NCBI GenBank assembly: GCA_031841125.1
Contig: CM063114.1
Location: forward strand, 36,167,574 to 36,231,573
From: Acanthococcus lagerstroemiae
Lineage: Eukaryota > Arthropoda > Insecta > Hemiptera > Eriococcidae
Length of the DNA: 64,000 bases
Reading direction: 5' to 3'
The position numbers and the translations under genes were made by a program. Below the pieces are notes generated by a model. That model was not told the origin of the DNA. It ran no database searches and was given only the letters and a program-made list of their open reading frames with translations. Shown here piece by piece: positions 35,110 to 46,618 of this stretch (positions are counted from its first letter, which is position 1; every line of letters starts with the position of its first letter).

Positions 35110-35900
35110 GATCGATAAACGGTACAACTTTGGCGACCATAAATGAAGGCCCCAGAAAGTCTTCAAAATGAAATCACGCAAAACTGAATAATTTTAGACT
35201 CATCAGTCCGGAATATCACTGAATTTAATACATTTTGACCAATAAGTATTAAAATCTGGCGACCATAAATGAAGGCCCCAGAAGGTCTTCGAAATGAAAT
35301 CACGCAAAACTGAATAATTTGGACTCATCAGTCCGGAATATCACTCAATTTAATACATTTTGGCCAAGAAGTTGTAAAATCTCTAATTACCTCCAAATCG
35401 TAGCACCAGGGAGAGGGTATTCAAAGTAAAATTACATGAACAGTGATAGAGAATTTGAACCGGTGACTTGTAATACCTCTGAATTTATACATCATGGTGA
35501 AGCAGTAAAATTTCAGGCAGCCCCAAAATTGTGGCCCCGAAATAAAGTTGAACCAAAATGGATGGAAAATTTGGACTTGGCAATCCAAAATACCTACTAT
35601 TCGATATAATGTAGCCAATAAACAGTAATACGTCATGTGATCTCTAAATTATGGCCCTGGGAGATCTTCAAAATAAAGTTGCACAAAAATGAACGAAAAA
35701 TTTGGACTCACTGACTCGATACATCGTGGTCAATAAAAAGTAGGTCGCGTGTCGAAAACCGCGATCGCCTACGTCCAGCAACAGACACGGTACCTGATGA
35801 TACTGAATCCAAAATATTTACGAATTGATGTATTGTGATCAGCACAGTAATTTGACGATGTCCCTCAATTATGGTTTTTCAGGGAGTTCTAACTTCGGGA
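35110..35900. repeat. Minisatellite, period about 126 bp, about six units
   Basis: Two units starting at 35132 and 35258 are almost identical (GGCGACCATAAATGAAGGCC ... TGGACTCATCAGTCCGG). Later units near 35380, 35511 and 35637 keep CCCGAAATAAAGTTG/TTCAAAATAAAGTTG and TTTGGACT words but are much more diverged, and a last partial unit ends near 35900. The gradient of divergence suggests recent local duplication at the left end. It lies directly beside the element at 34844. Confidence 0.85.
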
Positions 35901-37109
35901 AAAAATTTTCTTCCATTTTTCCTATATGCTTAAAAGAACATTTTAAATTCATTCAATCCGAAAAATGGGTAGTTTTGTCCACCTCGGTTGGCATTCTGTC
36001 TCGTTATGGAGCGTACTTATCCCCCGTAATGTTTTCACTATGGGATCCCATCTCTTTGTGCTCATTAGCCACAACGACTTCTTTACATTTTGTCCCTTTG
36101 GTACTTCTAAAATGGCGAAGCGTCCGCGGCACGATGAGTTGATGAGTAAGCACGCCTTGACGCGACATGATTTAAAAAAAAAAAAAAAAAAAAAAACTAT
36201 ATCTGACCAACTGTGACTAGAAAAGACCAAGGACGACCAAAATCAATTACAAACAAGCAATCTTACCGACTTTACCAAACATTATCAAGAACGACTATAT
36301 AACCAGAAAGGAAATTTACTTCCTGCGAAGCAGACGATACTTGCCAACTATCTGGGTACTCCTATGTTAATAATTTTGCATTCGACAACGCCGTGTATTT
36401 TTACGAGTATTTTCCAGTGCCCGATGAATTCAACCAATCCGTGGTCAGCAGTGATCATTAAACATTAAATGCAAATTGTGTGAATATAATCGTCGCTATT
36501 AAGGTGAAGATTCGACAGATCGTTCAAGTAATCAACAACTTAGTTGCGAATTATTATTATTTTTTTTCTCATTCCCTAACATACATTAGAAGAGATGTTT
36601 TCGTGATAAGTGATAACTATTCTAGAACGTGCAAAAGTTTGAACAGTAAACAATAAAATTAGATATGTACCTAAGTAGGTATGCATTAACGTGTCATTAC
36701 TTGATTCTGTATTTTTATCTAAGTTTCACTTTTGCCTCCTCGTGTATCTTATATGAGAGGGAAACACAATTTGGCCTTTCAATGGAAATTATACTCGTAA
36801 TTTCAAGTCTCTTACGCTCGGGTAAAACCTGAAGTTTCATAATAGATGTGTGATCATCTATAAGTGGCTGTTTTCATCTCTTCATGGTTCATGTCTTTTT
36901 GCTATACAAGTGAATTTTTTCTTCACTGGTTCTTTATTCATGAAGTGGATACTTATAGTAAACCTTCTGGTGCTACTTTTATAACTCCCTATATCATTTT
37001 TCACAATTGCGACAACTATGTCTTTAAATTTATGAGTAATATGGCAATAGAATCCGAATTTTACTCGGGCGTGGCTGTGGATGGTTGGGTACCTCAGCAT
37101 ATATCCCGT
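35901..37109. other. Non-coding stretch with a poly-A run
   Basis: A run of about 23 A lies at 36174-36196. The preceding 200 bases may be a retroposed sequence, but no class-specific motif is seen. No other feature was recognised. Confidence 0.4.
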
Positions 37110-37500
37110 GAAACACGTGCCCATGGAAATATCGACTAAAATGTTAATATTGAAATTCAGGACATTTTTAGTACACATTTTCATGTGTCTTGCTCATACA
37201 TATGTCGATGCTCTGTTTATTGTCGACTGTGTAGTATACATTTCCATAGACAAAATAATGAGCAAGCGTTCAGTGGACGTAAAATGCAGCTACATCTATC
37301 GACATTACTATAAACATTGTAGTATGCAGCAAATTGACACGTGTTCATTATACACCGGCAAATTTTGACATTTCACTTGACATTACAATCGACAAGTATC
37401 GACATCACTATCGACATTTTAGTGTAGGTGTATACAAAAGTAGACCCAATTGTACAGTCGATGTCTGCATCGACATATCTACTTGACGAATGGTTTAGGC
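37110..37500. repeat. TCGACAT-rich block, possibly related to the 73-bp family
   Basis: Words such as TATCGACATTACTAT, TCGACATCACTATCGACAT and TGACATTACAATCGAC repeat here. The TGACATTxxxGTCGA combination also marks the ends of the 73-bp family elements. The relation is weak. Confidence 0.35.
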
Positions 37501-39539
37501 TGAATAAGTATTGTATAAATTAAGTTATTGGCATAATTCTTATATGGTTGGGTTTGATAAAACGTGTTCCAAAGTATTTGGATACAAAAACTCAAAATAA
37601 TTGAAAATTAAATTGGAATCATTCTTCATGTAAATTGTTAACTTTAAATAGTATAATGAATTTGATGATTTTAAGGCAAGTTTTTTAATGTATATTATGA
37701 GTGTAATTCTTAATGCTATATTAGCATTATTGAATTTAAAAATGGAAAAATGGAAAAAAGCCAGTATGTCTACGACTTGAGGCCGAGATGGTCGATGGAA
37801 TGAAGGGAGCGGAGGGGACGGAAACTGAACCGATCATTTTGCTGAATGGAACGAGAGAACCGGAACCAAACGCCAGGAACCGTTTCCTATTTATGGCAAA
37901 AATCTGTCACTCGGTATAGAATTTTCATGATTTTCTGGTAATACTCAGCCCCATAGAGATAAAAAGAGGGCCTGGGGGAATTTCCGCTGGATCCCCTCTC
38001 CTTCCAGCTCAATTTGTTCTTTTGTTAGATGAGGAAACATGATAAGTTACGAGATAAGAGGTTTCTTTCATGGTGTAAGGACTGATTGCTGATTTGATGC
38101 ACAGTATGATTGAAATTCAGGTTTTTTAAAAATATCGGGCCCCCTTGAAAGTCTGGGCCCGTGGTAATTCCCCCCCCCCTCACGACAGGGTTGGTAACGC
38201 TACCCAACAGCATAAAAAACAATGGGATGAGATGAAATGATTTTAGCTATATTTTGAATATTGAATACAATGGCATTAACCATTTTTCTCAAGAACTTCT
38301 CGTTTTCCGTATTCAAAATTAAAATTTTATCAAAATTTTCACGTTTTATTCCTTTTTGTCGTCATGAATAGCTACACTGATACTGATAACTATACTGAAC
38401 AGGCGCATAGTTGTTTGATCAGTGGTGTCATCTTGATGATACTAAAATTCACATTTGAGGAGTTAGGTGAAAAAAATGAACTATAATCCAAAATATTGAC
38501 ATCGGCATTAAAATCCTCGTCCAAAATATGTAGGGTGTCTCTTTTGCAATAGCCTCCTTCCACTTGGTAACTCGGTAACATACCCCGACAATGTGTAGAT
38601 ATGTTTGCATACTCTTACTTTTGAAGGAGCTGAGTTGTAGTTGAATTTTGAAAAGTTTTCTATCTTCGAAATTTTTTTTCTTCTCACGACTGGAGATACA
38701 CAGAAAAATGGTACCAGTAGGTATAATAGTAGAGGGCAGTTGTGGTAACCACAGAAAGTAAAATGGTCGGAATCAGTTCAACAGGGTGTTCATAAAATCA
38801 ATGTTAGTATATCTTACATCAGAAAATGTTCACACTTTTTCAATTTCTCGTGAAACTTGCCCTCTTAAGCTACTGTTTTTCTATTTGCAGTGGGGTCACG
38901 GGTCAGTCTTATGGGACGGGGTGCTAGAGGGCTGAGTGATGGCGTAAATTTATTGAAACTTCCTGTAGCACAATCACAAAAGTACTGAAAACATGTAATG
39001 TAAAAAACTTTTTGCGAGTAGTGACTATTTTACTGTTTTCCAGATTGAAGAACCTACTATGTTCTTCATTCTCTTTTTCCATTGTTACTCAGTGGTGGGT
39101 CTAAGGAAGGCCACAGGAGCTGAGGCCATCTCCCTTCGTGTGCAAGTTTTCACTAGATAAGACTGAAAATGTTGCATAAAGTTTTATAAAATGACTGATT
39201 TGTGCCTATTCTCAACACAAAGGAGCCTATTTTCTGCCCAAAAGCAGTATAAAAACAATCAAATATTCTTATTTCGCTTTCTATGCTTTTTTTTGGCCAC
39301 GTGGCCAGCGTAATTAAATTTTAATTTTTTTTATAGTGCCGCAAATATTTTTTGTTTTTGTTAGACTTTGAATGTCCAAAATGTTTTTCTTGCCTTTTAA
39401 CCGTATGCGCAAGATATTTGTCAACATAGCATGTTGATTCGTTCTGATTTTTTGGATTTGTTGAGTGCAGGCGCACGTGTGCGCGCGTACGTCTACACGG
39501 AGTAGACCGAGCTCTCCAAAAGTCTCATTTTTGATTTCA
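37501..39539. other. Non-coding stretch with a GGAAC-rich patch
   Basis: At 37785-37885 words like GGAACGAGAGAACCGGAACC follow GATGGTCGATGGAATG. The same arrangement, reverse-complemented, occurs at 41085-41275, so both are copies of one unnamed repeat. The remainder shows no gene. Confidence 0.45.
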
Positions 39540-40900
39540 GTTTTATTTTATTTTGAAAATTACTTTCTGAGCTTAGAAGACTTTCTACGAGTTCGTTTTT
39601 GTAACCGCCAGTTCATTTTTAGTTCTATTTTCTAGCGACATTGTTTGACCGCAAGCTATTTGTATTCCGAAACAATTTCAATTTTACAAATATTACTATC
39701 AGTTTTGAGTTCCTGAACGTAGCTAATGTTAGTCATTATTTTCCTTTTAGGATAATTTATGGAGAATCCAATTTTTTCACTTTTCCTCTTTCAGTCTTCT
39801 GCCATAACTTCAAGTTCCTTAATATGTTCTTTGCAATGATGAGCACAATGTTATCAGCAAATCAGGTTGGTCAGGTTTTTAGTTTCGTTAAGATTTGGCT
39901 CAATTTTCAGTCCCTACCTCTCCATTCGAAATGTCGAAAGTTGGGTGATAAGGGGTCCTCCCTGCTTCGCACCTCTCCTAATCTCAAATTTATCTTCACA
40001 GTTCTCCAGTTAATTTTAGGTTTCGATTTAAAATAAATTTCACTTCACATGTTAATTTCCCTGTTTAGGCAGAGCAGACCGATAATTTTGTGATATAAGG
40101 GATCAAAAAACTTCGTTAAATCGATAAACATAATAACAATAGGTAATTGATTTGGTATTCTTTGACTTTTCTAAAATTTGGCTTCTAATCTGAATACGAT
40201 CTACTGCGCTGTACTTTTCGCGGAAGCCTGCTTGTTCTACTTGTGCATCCAAAATACTGTAAATTCGATGTTTCAGTATTGACGTAAAAATTTGACAAAT
40301 GTTAGATGAACTTATCTGCTCTATCTCCTTTCTTGTGAAGCAATATGATTTCAGAGAGTTGTCATTGTTTTAGCGAAAGACTCGAGCATAATATAAGGAC
40401 AGAGGTTAGATGACTGGCTAACACCGCCTTAAATATTTTCAAGATTTCATTTTCTGCCCCGTCTAGCCCTGGCGTACGGATCGTCTTGATACCCTTGAGC
40501 CCATTTACGGTTCGTCTTGATACCCTTGAGCCCATTCTCAACCTCCTTCTGCCTGATTTGAGGGGTTTCTATATTGTCGCTCAAATGACCGGTCCCGATG
40601 GTGGGGTTATTTGCTTCGGATCTCCGGTTGCATTTAGCTTCCAATAGAATTCGGTGGCTGTTAATGCAATTTGCTCTGTATTGGAAGTCACCGCAACCCT
40701 GCCTGATTCCTCGTTTTATGTATGAGGCAGTTATATACCTTTTCTACGAGCTTCTTTCGTTTGTTTACTCGACCACGTTCACTCTCGATAGTTGACTTAG
40801 CTGTTTATTGTTCGTAGTTATATGAATCTTCTCTGATTTTCTTTTTGATTATAGCTTCCTAATTTCAATCAGTTCAGTTCGATCGATTTTTGTAAGTGTG
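39540..40900 (-). pseudogene. RTE-like LINE reverse transcriptase, decayed
   Basis: On the minus strand it runs from a linker (QIRQKEVENGLKGIKTNRK near 40560-40500) through RTPGLDGAENEILKIF (about 40490-40440). A region corresponding to LHKKGDRADKFI and SRLPRKVQRSRSYSD follows (40320-40180). Palm motif A near 40140-40110 reads VIMFIDLTKFFDPLYH. Motif C near 39860 reads FADNIVLI where FADD is expected. A KIEIVSEYKYL-like stretch lies near 39690-39650. A short direct duplication (CCCTTGAGCCCATT and GGTTCGTCTTGATA words) lies at 40470-40535. Stops and frameshifts are frequent. Confidence 0.75.
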
Positions 40901-42073
40901 ACTAGTGTTGATAAATAATACCCTAAATATCGTGACCTGAGAAAAGGACCTACGCTTTGTGGTATATTAGGGTCCCATTCAGTATTTCAGTCTTTCTGTG
41001 TGGGAGCCTGTTGACATCTGATTAGCCCTAGAAATTGTAGAAATCAGAAAAGCAACCTGATATAATATTTTAGATCTTTTTTTCTTTTTCTATAATAAGG
41101 AAATAATTTCGTTCTGGTTCTCGTTCGATGTTCTCTTTTTTCCGTTTCCGTTCCGTTCGCGAACTCAAATTTTCCATTAGGTTCCTGTTCTCGTTCAGTT
41201 CAGTAAGAATTATCGGTTCAGATTCCCGTTCCCTGCGTTTCGTTCGTTCCCTCGATCATCCCTACGAAGATTATAAGAAAATGGAAGACTAAGAAATTTT
41301 CATTATGGAAAATATGAAGCATCATCAAATTGATGTTCTACAATTTCGATAAGTAAGATATCTAGGTGTTCAAAAATATCTATGTAATTGTGTTTGCCGA
41401 GCAATAAAATCCTATGGCCGACCCTCGTCGTCCACGAAAGTGTTATATGCAATTCGATTGTCATAACATTGCTCTTTTTATTATTCAGAGCTCATTTAAA
41501 CATGCCATCATAGATTCTCATCTGCCGAATAATTAAGCATACACTTCTACTAGTGGCCGACGGCAATTCCAACGCTTGCTTACATAATAGTATCCTTGTG
41601 TTGTATACAAGCGAGATTTTGCAACTGGATAACGCTGTGTCCGCAAATGAAATTAAAATTTCATTTCCAGCGGCAGTACACTCGAATCAAAAGAATGTAC
41701 TTGTCGCATGAGGTGTAACCATGTAACCAAGAGACCTTGAAAACAGCTAACCTGATGCGAATAAAATGGATTTTATTTTTGGTAGGTACCGGTCAATTTA
41801 CATTTGCAGGGTGTGGCACGAAAATCTACCCTCTAATTCCTTTTTATTGCGAAATCAGATAAAGATGGGACGGACGAGAATCTTCAAGGACTATGGCCTA
41901 GTTTCTTTTCTGGTGGAAAAATTTTCTCTCATTTTCTTGCGTCCCTAATTTTAAAAACCTGATTAGAGTTTCGAAAATCCAAATTTGGACCCTTCAAATA
42001 GACCTAATTGACTTTACCAGTAACATGGTGCACGGTATCGGACGTAGGTGTTTCTTAAGTCTATAAACAGTGT
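40901..42073. other. Non-coding stretch
   Basis: The GGAAC-rich repeat copy lies at 41085-41275 (GTTCCTGTTCTCGTTCAG, CCGTTCCGTTCGCGAAC). The rest has no recognised content. Confidence 0.45.
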
Positions 42074-42223
42074 CAGTGGCGTAGCCAGACTTGGTATGAA
42101 GGGGAGAGGGGGTTCGTTTTACTTTTAAATACAACATTACAGGTGTAATACTTACTACTACCAGAATAAATTTCAATTTTTTCACATTTTCGGATGATGC
42201 CCCCCCCCGTGGCTACTCCCCTG
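42074..42223. mobile_element. hAT-type MITE, CAGTGGCGTAGCC termini
   Basis: It begins CAGTGGCGTAGCCAGAC and ends CGTGGCTACTCCCCTG. The flanks AACAGTGT and CACATTGT agree at 6 of 8 positions. It is 150 bp and abuts the mariner pseudogene to its right. Confidence 0.75.
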
Positions 42224-42614
42224 CACATTGTGTTCAAAAAGTTCCGGGACTATTTCTTTTCACGAAAGAAAAAAAGAGTTTGGAAAAAAGTTTTTATTTA
42301 GTTTTCAATAATATAATTCCCTCCTCGTTCTATACAAATTTTACTGTGCTCGTACAGTCGCTGGAACGATCTGGAGAACTCTTCTTCTAGAATGGCTTTC
42401 AAAGCTCTGGTCATATTCCTTTGATCGCCTCAACATCTTCAAAACTCACTCCCTTCATCACAATTTTTAATTTAGGGGGGAAAAAAGAAGTCTAACCGAG
42501 CCAGATCTGGTGAGTAGGGCGGATGGCGAATCGTGGTGATTGACTTTTGAGCCAAAAATTGAGTGTCGAGTGTCGAGGAATATGCTGGCGCATTGTCTAG
42601 CGTCTCTTGCAAAA

Positions 42615-42802
42615 GGAAAAAAATCACCGGCTCGATACAATTCCGGTCGCACGCGTCGAATCTATTTCAAAAGTCATTCCCTGACATCTTTGTAGGATGC
42701 TGCGTTTACTTTTTGGCCTGGGGAACAAATTCATTATGGATAATCCCGCGTGAATTGAATAAAGAAAGTGGAAGGGCGCTCCTCTCGCAGATCATTTTCC
42801 AG
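42615..42802. repeat. Duplicated mariner segment, copy 1
   Basis: From AAAATCACCGGCTCG to CAGATCATTTTCCAG it repeats 43256-43436 with small changes, including a TCTATTTC insertion relative to copy 2. Confidence 0.93.
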
Positions 42803-42828
42803 AAGCACACTTATAGAAATAACGTCTT

Positions 42829-42935
42829 CAAAAGCAGTATGGTACGTAGTTGTAGACTTGTTGGGCTAAAAGAAAGCAACAACAACCAACGTGTTCAAAA
42901 GCAGTATGGTACGTAGTTGTAGACTTATTGGGCAA
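42829..42935. repeat. Tandem duplication of a 40-base segment
   Basis: TTCAAAAGCAGTATGGTACG followed by TAGTTGTAGACTT occurs at 42829 and again at 42893. It is followed by CAACAACAA-type simple sequence. It lies in the DNA between the two mariner middle segments. Confidence 0.9.
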
Positions 42936-43255
42936 AAAACAACAACAATAACAACAACAAAAATCAAGCTGTCAAACAAACGAACAAACAAGCCAATGAC
43001 ACGTAAATCCAATCCAGGAACCGTGGACAGTAAAAAGTTGCGTGTAGTGGTCTGGACAACTCTTGAAGGTCCCATCCACATATGTATATCTGCTGCACTG
43101 CACATAGGATATTTAAATGATAGACCGCAAGTCACCAACATCGATACTGATATCATTGGGCCAGAATTCACTCGTCATCAAAAATAGTTCGGGCCGGAAT
43201 TTACCTGTCCCGTTTTTACTGATAGAGTACTCGGGCCGCAACTCACCTACAGCCA

Positions 43256-43436
43256 GGAAAAAAATCACCAGCGCGATACAATTCCGGTCGCACGCGTCGA
43301 ATAAAAGTCGTTCCCTGACATCTTTGTAGGATGCTGCGTTTACTTTTTGGCCTGGAGCACAAATTCATTATGGATAATCCCGCGTGAATTGAATAAAGAA
43401 ATGGGAAGGGCACTCCTCTCGCAGATCATTTTCCAG
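43256..43436. repeat. Duplicated mariner segment, copy 2
   Basis: It is the counterpart of 42615-42802. Its right edge, at TTTCCAG, is the point where the N-terminal coding part is joined to the middle part. Confidence 0.93.
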
Positions 43437-43668
43437 CGAGCGCATACCACTGGAAAACCTTGCCTCGGCTGTAACAATCAACCCCATAAGCGGTCACAAT
43501 CTTCCCTTTCCTCAGAAAAACTCTTCGTTACGTCCTTGAAGGTACTTCTATATCCCAAACTAAGAACAAAGTCAAACTAAACGGCCCTTAAAACACAGTC
43601 GATACAAAAACTGACTCTTTCGTCGCCATTCAAAATCTGTCACTCTTCCAACATTATGGTTGGATTTG

Positions 43669-45649
43669 TAGTCCAGGAGAATTAGCTAAAGAAAGAGGTT
43701 TTTGTAATTAATTGCAGCACAGCTGAAATTTGGTACAATTGTTTAGTACCCTCTTCGGAAAAGCCCCGTGACTTCCCCTCCTCCCCCGGTGTGAGCATCA
43801 CCCCCAGAGTCCAAAAGGTGCCCCCGGAAACAGTTTTTGGCTTGTATCTAGCTTAAAATTGAGTTATAGGTAAAAATATTCCATACCAAAAGTAAAGAGC
43901 GTAAAATTCTCTACGAAAATGATATCTATGTTTTTTTTTTCGTGAATCCCATGCCAGCCAAGATAATCGGCGTTCAAGATCACACGAGCATTTAAATATG
44001 GAGTTACCTACAACATACGCGGTATACGAACGCTGGAATAATCGCGAAAACACATGACTGGATGCATAGAATGTAGTTACATGATATGATTTCAATTTAT
44101 TATCTTTATTATTATAAGAATTCATCTTCATCCGAATCTACATGTATACAATTTTCTGTGTTTAAATAACCTCCTCTACAAACGTGTGGCTACAAGAGAT
44201 ACTCACTTAACGGCAACCACAAGCTCGTGATCCCGATGCTGAAAACTTAAGTTCGTGTAAACCCGCTCGAGACCCTTGGAAAATCTACCCTCGTTAGCCC
44301 TGTCTCAACCCGGTATGTTTCCCCTTCAGCAGCCAATCAGAGCGCTCCATTCGAGGGGAGCCATCAGGTTAGCCAATCACAGCGCTTCATTTACGTGTAG
44401 CCCTCTCACTTCCCAAGCTATACACTGGCGTTGAGACACTGGGCTGTACCCTTTATGTATGCCCTTTGTAGACCCGCTGTATAGCCCCTCTGTGTGCCTC
44501 TAAGTATCCTCTTTGTAAGCTGCCGTATAGCCCCCCTGTATACCCTTCATGTATGCCCTTTGTAAACTCGTCGTATAGCCCCTCTGTTTCTCCTTGCATG
44601 CATCCTCTTTCTCTTTGTAGACCCGTTGTATATTCCTTTGTTTCCCTTGCATGGATCCCTTTTGTAGACCCATCGTATAGCCCTTCCATATCCCCTTCAT
44701 GAATCCCCTCCGTAAACCCGGATAGATCCCCTCTTGTAATTTAGATACGTATGGGAAGGGATGATGGGCTCTCAGCCTGTTTAAAAAAGTTTGAACATCC
44801 CTTCTATTATGCTGCACTCGTGATTCCTTCAATTCTTTATGCTGAGCACTCGTTTCTGGTTGACAGTTTGTGAACTTTTCCAAACCTTGGCAAAGATGAA
44901 GCATATGACAGGGGCGCTAAGAATCCACTGCTGCAAAACACTAGAGGTAACACCGCGTCGATGAGTCAGTCCGCCTGCACTCTTCATAATTCGCATGAGT
45001 GTTTGTTCGATTCGCGTTTGGACGCTAAAGAGTCGCTCTCTAGCGGCCTAATGAAGTGCAGCGTGCTGATTGATTGGTGTATTTGGATGGGACAAAAATG
45101 TTCTGCAAAAAAACTCAAGTTGGGCTCACCTGAAAGGAAATGATAAAGGCTGACACTTTAGTTCTCTTCAATACTGAAAATGTTAGAGCTCATTTCACCT
45201 ATACATGTTTTTGTGTTAAAAATACCCTGATCACCTTTTCGTCCACTATACTAGCGCACCTACAGGAGTGTCCAAACGCCAATACACTTCTCGGATGTTA
45301 GAGTGACGAGTTCGGCGTTCGTATACCGCGTATGTTATCTCCATATTTACATGTTCGTGTGATTTTGAACGCCAATTATCTTGGTTGGTATGGGATTCAC
45401 AAAAAAAACATAGATATCATTTCTGTAGAGAATTTTACGCTCTTTAATTTTGGTAAGGAATATTTTTACTCAATTTTAAGCTAGATACAAGCTAAAAACT
45501 GTTTCTGGAGGCACTTTTTGGACTCTGGGGGTGATTCTCACACCGGGGGAAGGGAATTACGGGGCTTTTCCGAAGGGTGCTAAACATTCGTACCAAGTTT
45601 CAACTGTGCTGCAATTAATTCCATCAAAAATGCTAATTCCCCTGGACTA
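43669..45649. mobile_element. Fold-back element of about 2 kb with arms of 335-365 bp
   Basis: The left arm (43669-44033) and right arm (45315-45649) are inverted copies. TAGTCCAGGAGAATTAGC faces GCTAATTCCCCTGGACTA at the outer ends, and GCGGTATACGAACGC faces GCGTTCGTATACCGC at the inner ends. The arms also share GCTTGTATCTAGCTTAAAA and CATAGATATCATTT-type words. The core (44034-45314) holds a 47-bp array and AGCCAATCAGAGCGCT and AGCCAATCACAGCGCT words (44332 and 44371). No TSD of clear length is readable. No transposase is present, so it is non-autonomous. Confidence 0.85.
44445..44735. repeat. 47-bp tandem array inside the fold-back element
   Basis: GTA(G/A)ACCCGCTGTATAGCCC-type units start near 44468, 44515, 44562, 44617, 44664 and 44712, mostly 47 bp apart (one is 55 because of a CTTT insertion). 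On the minus strand the array stays open in more than one frame, giving peptides rich in Gly, Tyr, Lys and Gln with a frame-rotating repeat. An ORF at 44500-44904 begins outside the array and runs through it. It matches no known family. Confidence 0.85.
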
Positions 45650-45830
45650 TTGTTACAAAATTCAATACTGAAGTAGAGTTACCATGTAGACATTGACTTT
45701 TGGAAAGAATTCTACATCACAGTTGATGCAGAATTCGGTCCAAAAGTCAATGTCAACGTAATGTCGACTCGTATCAAATTTCACCGCAATGTCATGTCAG
45801 AAAGTGACCATTTTGCGCGTTATTTGTTTC
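45650..45830. mobile_element. Small element of the 73-bp palindromic family
   Basis: It contains GAGTTACCATGTAGAC, then a hairpin: CATTGACTTTTGGA (45701-45714) faces TCCAAAAGTCAATG (about 45740-45753), with AGAATTC and GAATTC words inside. The right part has GCAATGTCATGTCAGAAAG, like the right end of the copy at 59655. It directly follows the fold-back element. Confidence 0.8.
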
Positions 45831-46618
45831 GAGGATAGAGACTGCAATACTATTGCTACGAGTCATACTCATCAGGAACAAATTATTTCAAAAGTGCCTA
45901 TAATAAGGTTTCAACGTTTCGAATTGCAAACATCACGCAAGTGAAGAAAAATAACACAATCGAACAATTACTAGCAGAACTTCGTTTTTCAAACGGTGCT
46001 GCAAATACATAATGGTAAATAAATTACGAAGTCACGAGTACAGTTCCTTATTGCTGTTTTCTACCTGTGTCACCGTATTAGACACATTTCGTCTCTAATC
46101 ACTGCCAAATTTGATATCGTTGCTAATGCCGATGCCATTTGTAATTGACGAAAACTTGACCACGGCTTGCGCAATAATAACAAATGCTCGTTTAATAATT
46201 CATTCCATGTACTACACTGTATCCCAGTTTCAGATTCTTTCATAAAAACAAACCCGAGAAAATAATAATACGAATTACGTGATGCTAATTTCAAGTTCGT
46301 CATCGTACATAGGTCAGTTGTAGACACGGAGGTCGATCTTCATGACCATCAGTGGTGAAAAGATAATTCACGGTTGAAAAATTGTAGTTGTAGGTGTCTT
46401 TTCGAACTTACAAATTTGGTAAGATCTACAGAGTCAGCTGAACAACTTTCATTTAGTTATGCAGTTTTGGAGCACATTTAAACGTAAATTGTTTTCTGGA
46501 TTCAGACTCTGGGCAATTGGCAACTCGAGTTCATTGTAACGCAAGCGTTATGCCTATAGTTTACAAGCGCAAATAGCGACCTGGAAAGGAGTGGGCTCAT
46601 GGGGACTGATGACAAGTA
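45831..46618. other. Non-coding stretch
   Basis: A minus-strand ORF of 85 codons at 46070-46327 has no recognised motif and is not called. Nothing else was recognised. Confidence 0.4.

Larger units (their letters stand above)
42228..43620 (-). pseudogene. mariner transposase, rearranged with internal duplication
   Basis: Minus-strand reading. Near 43600-43450 is the N-terminal helix-turn-helix part (FDFVLSLG, then GVDCYSRGKVFQWY). It is fused directly to a middle segment with GIIHNEFVLQAKK (43436-43256). The same middle segment occurs again at 42802-42615. It is followed by a DNAPAYSS-like motif near 42590 with the second catalytic Asp, HPPYSPDLAR (about 42530-42500) and LKIVMKGVSFEDVEAIKG (42470-42420). 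The terminal repeat-like TGTTCAAAAAGTTCCGGGAC lies at 42231. The first catalytic region is deleted, and stops and frameshifts abound. Between the two middle segments is unrelated DNA (42803-43255). Confidence 0.85.

Noticed and set aside
36174..36196. Processed pseudogene marked by poly-A
   Set aside because: No recognisable coding sequence or TSD could be tied to the A-run.
46070..46327. Minus-strand ORF of 85 codons
   Set aside because: No motif, no splice context and no repeat relation seen.
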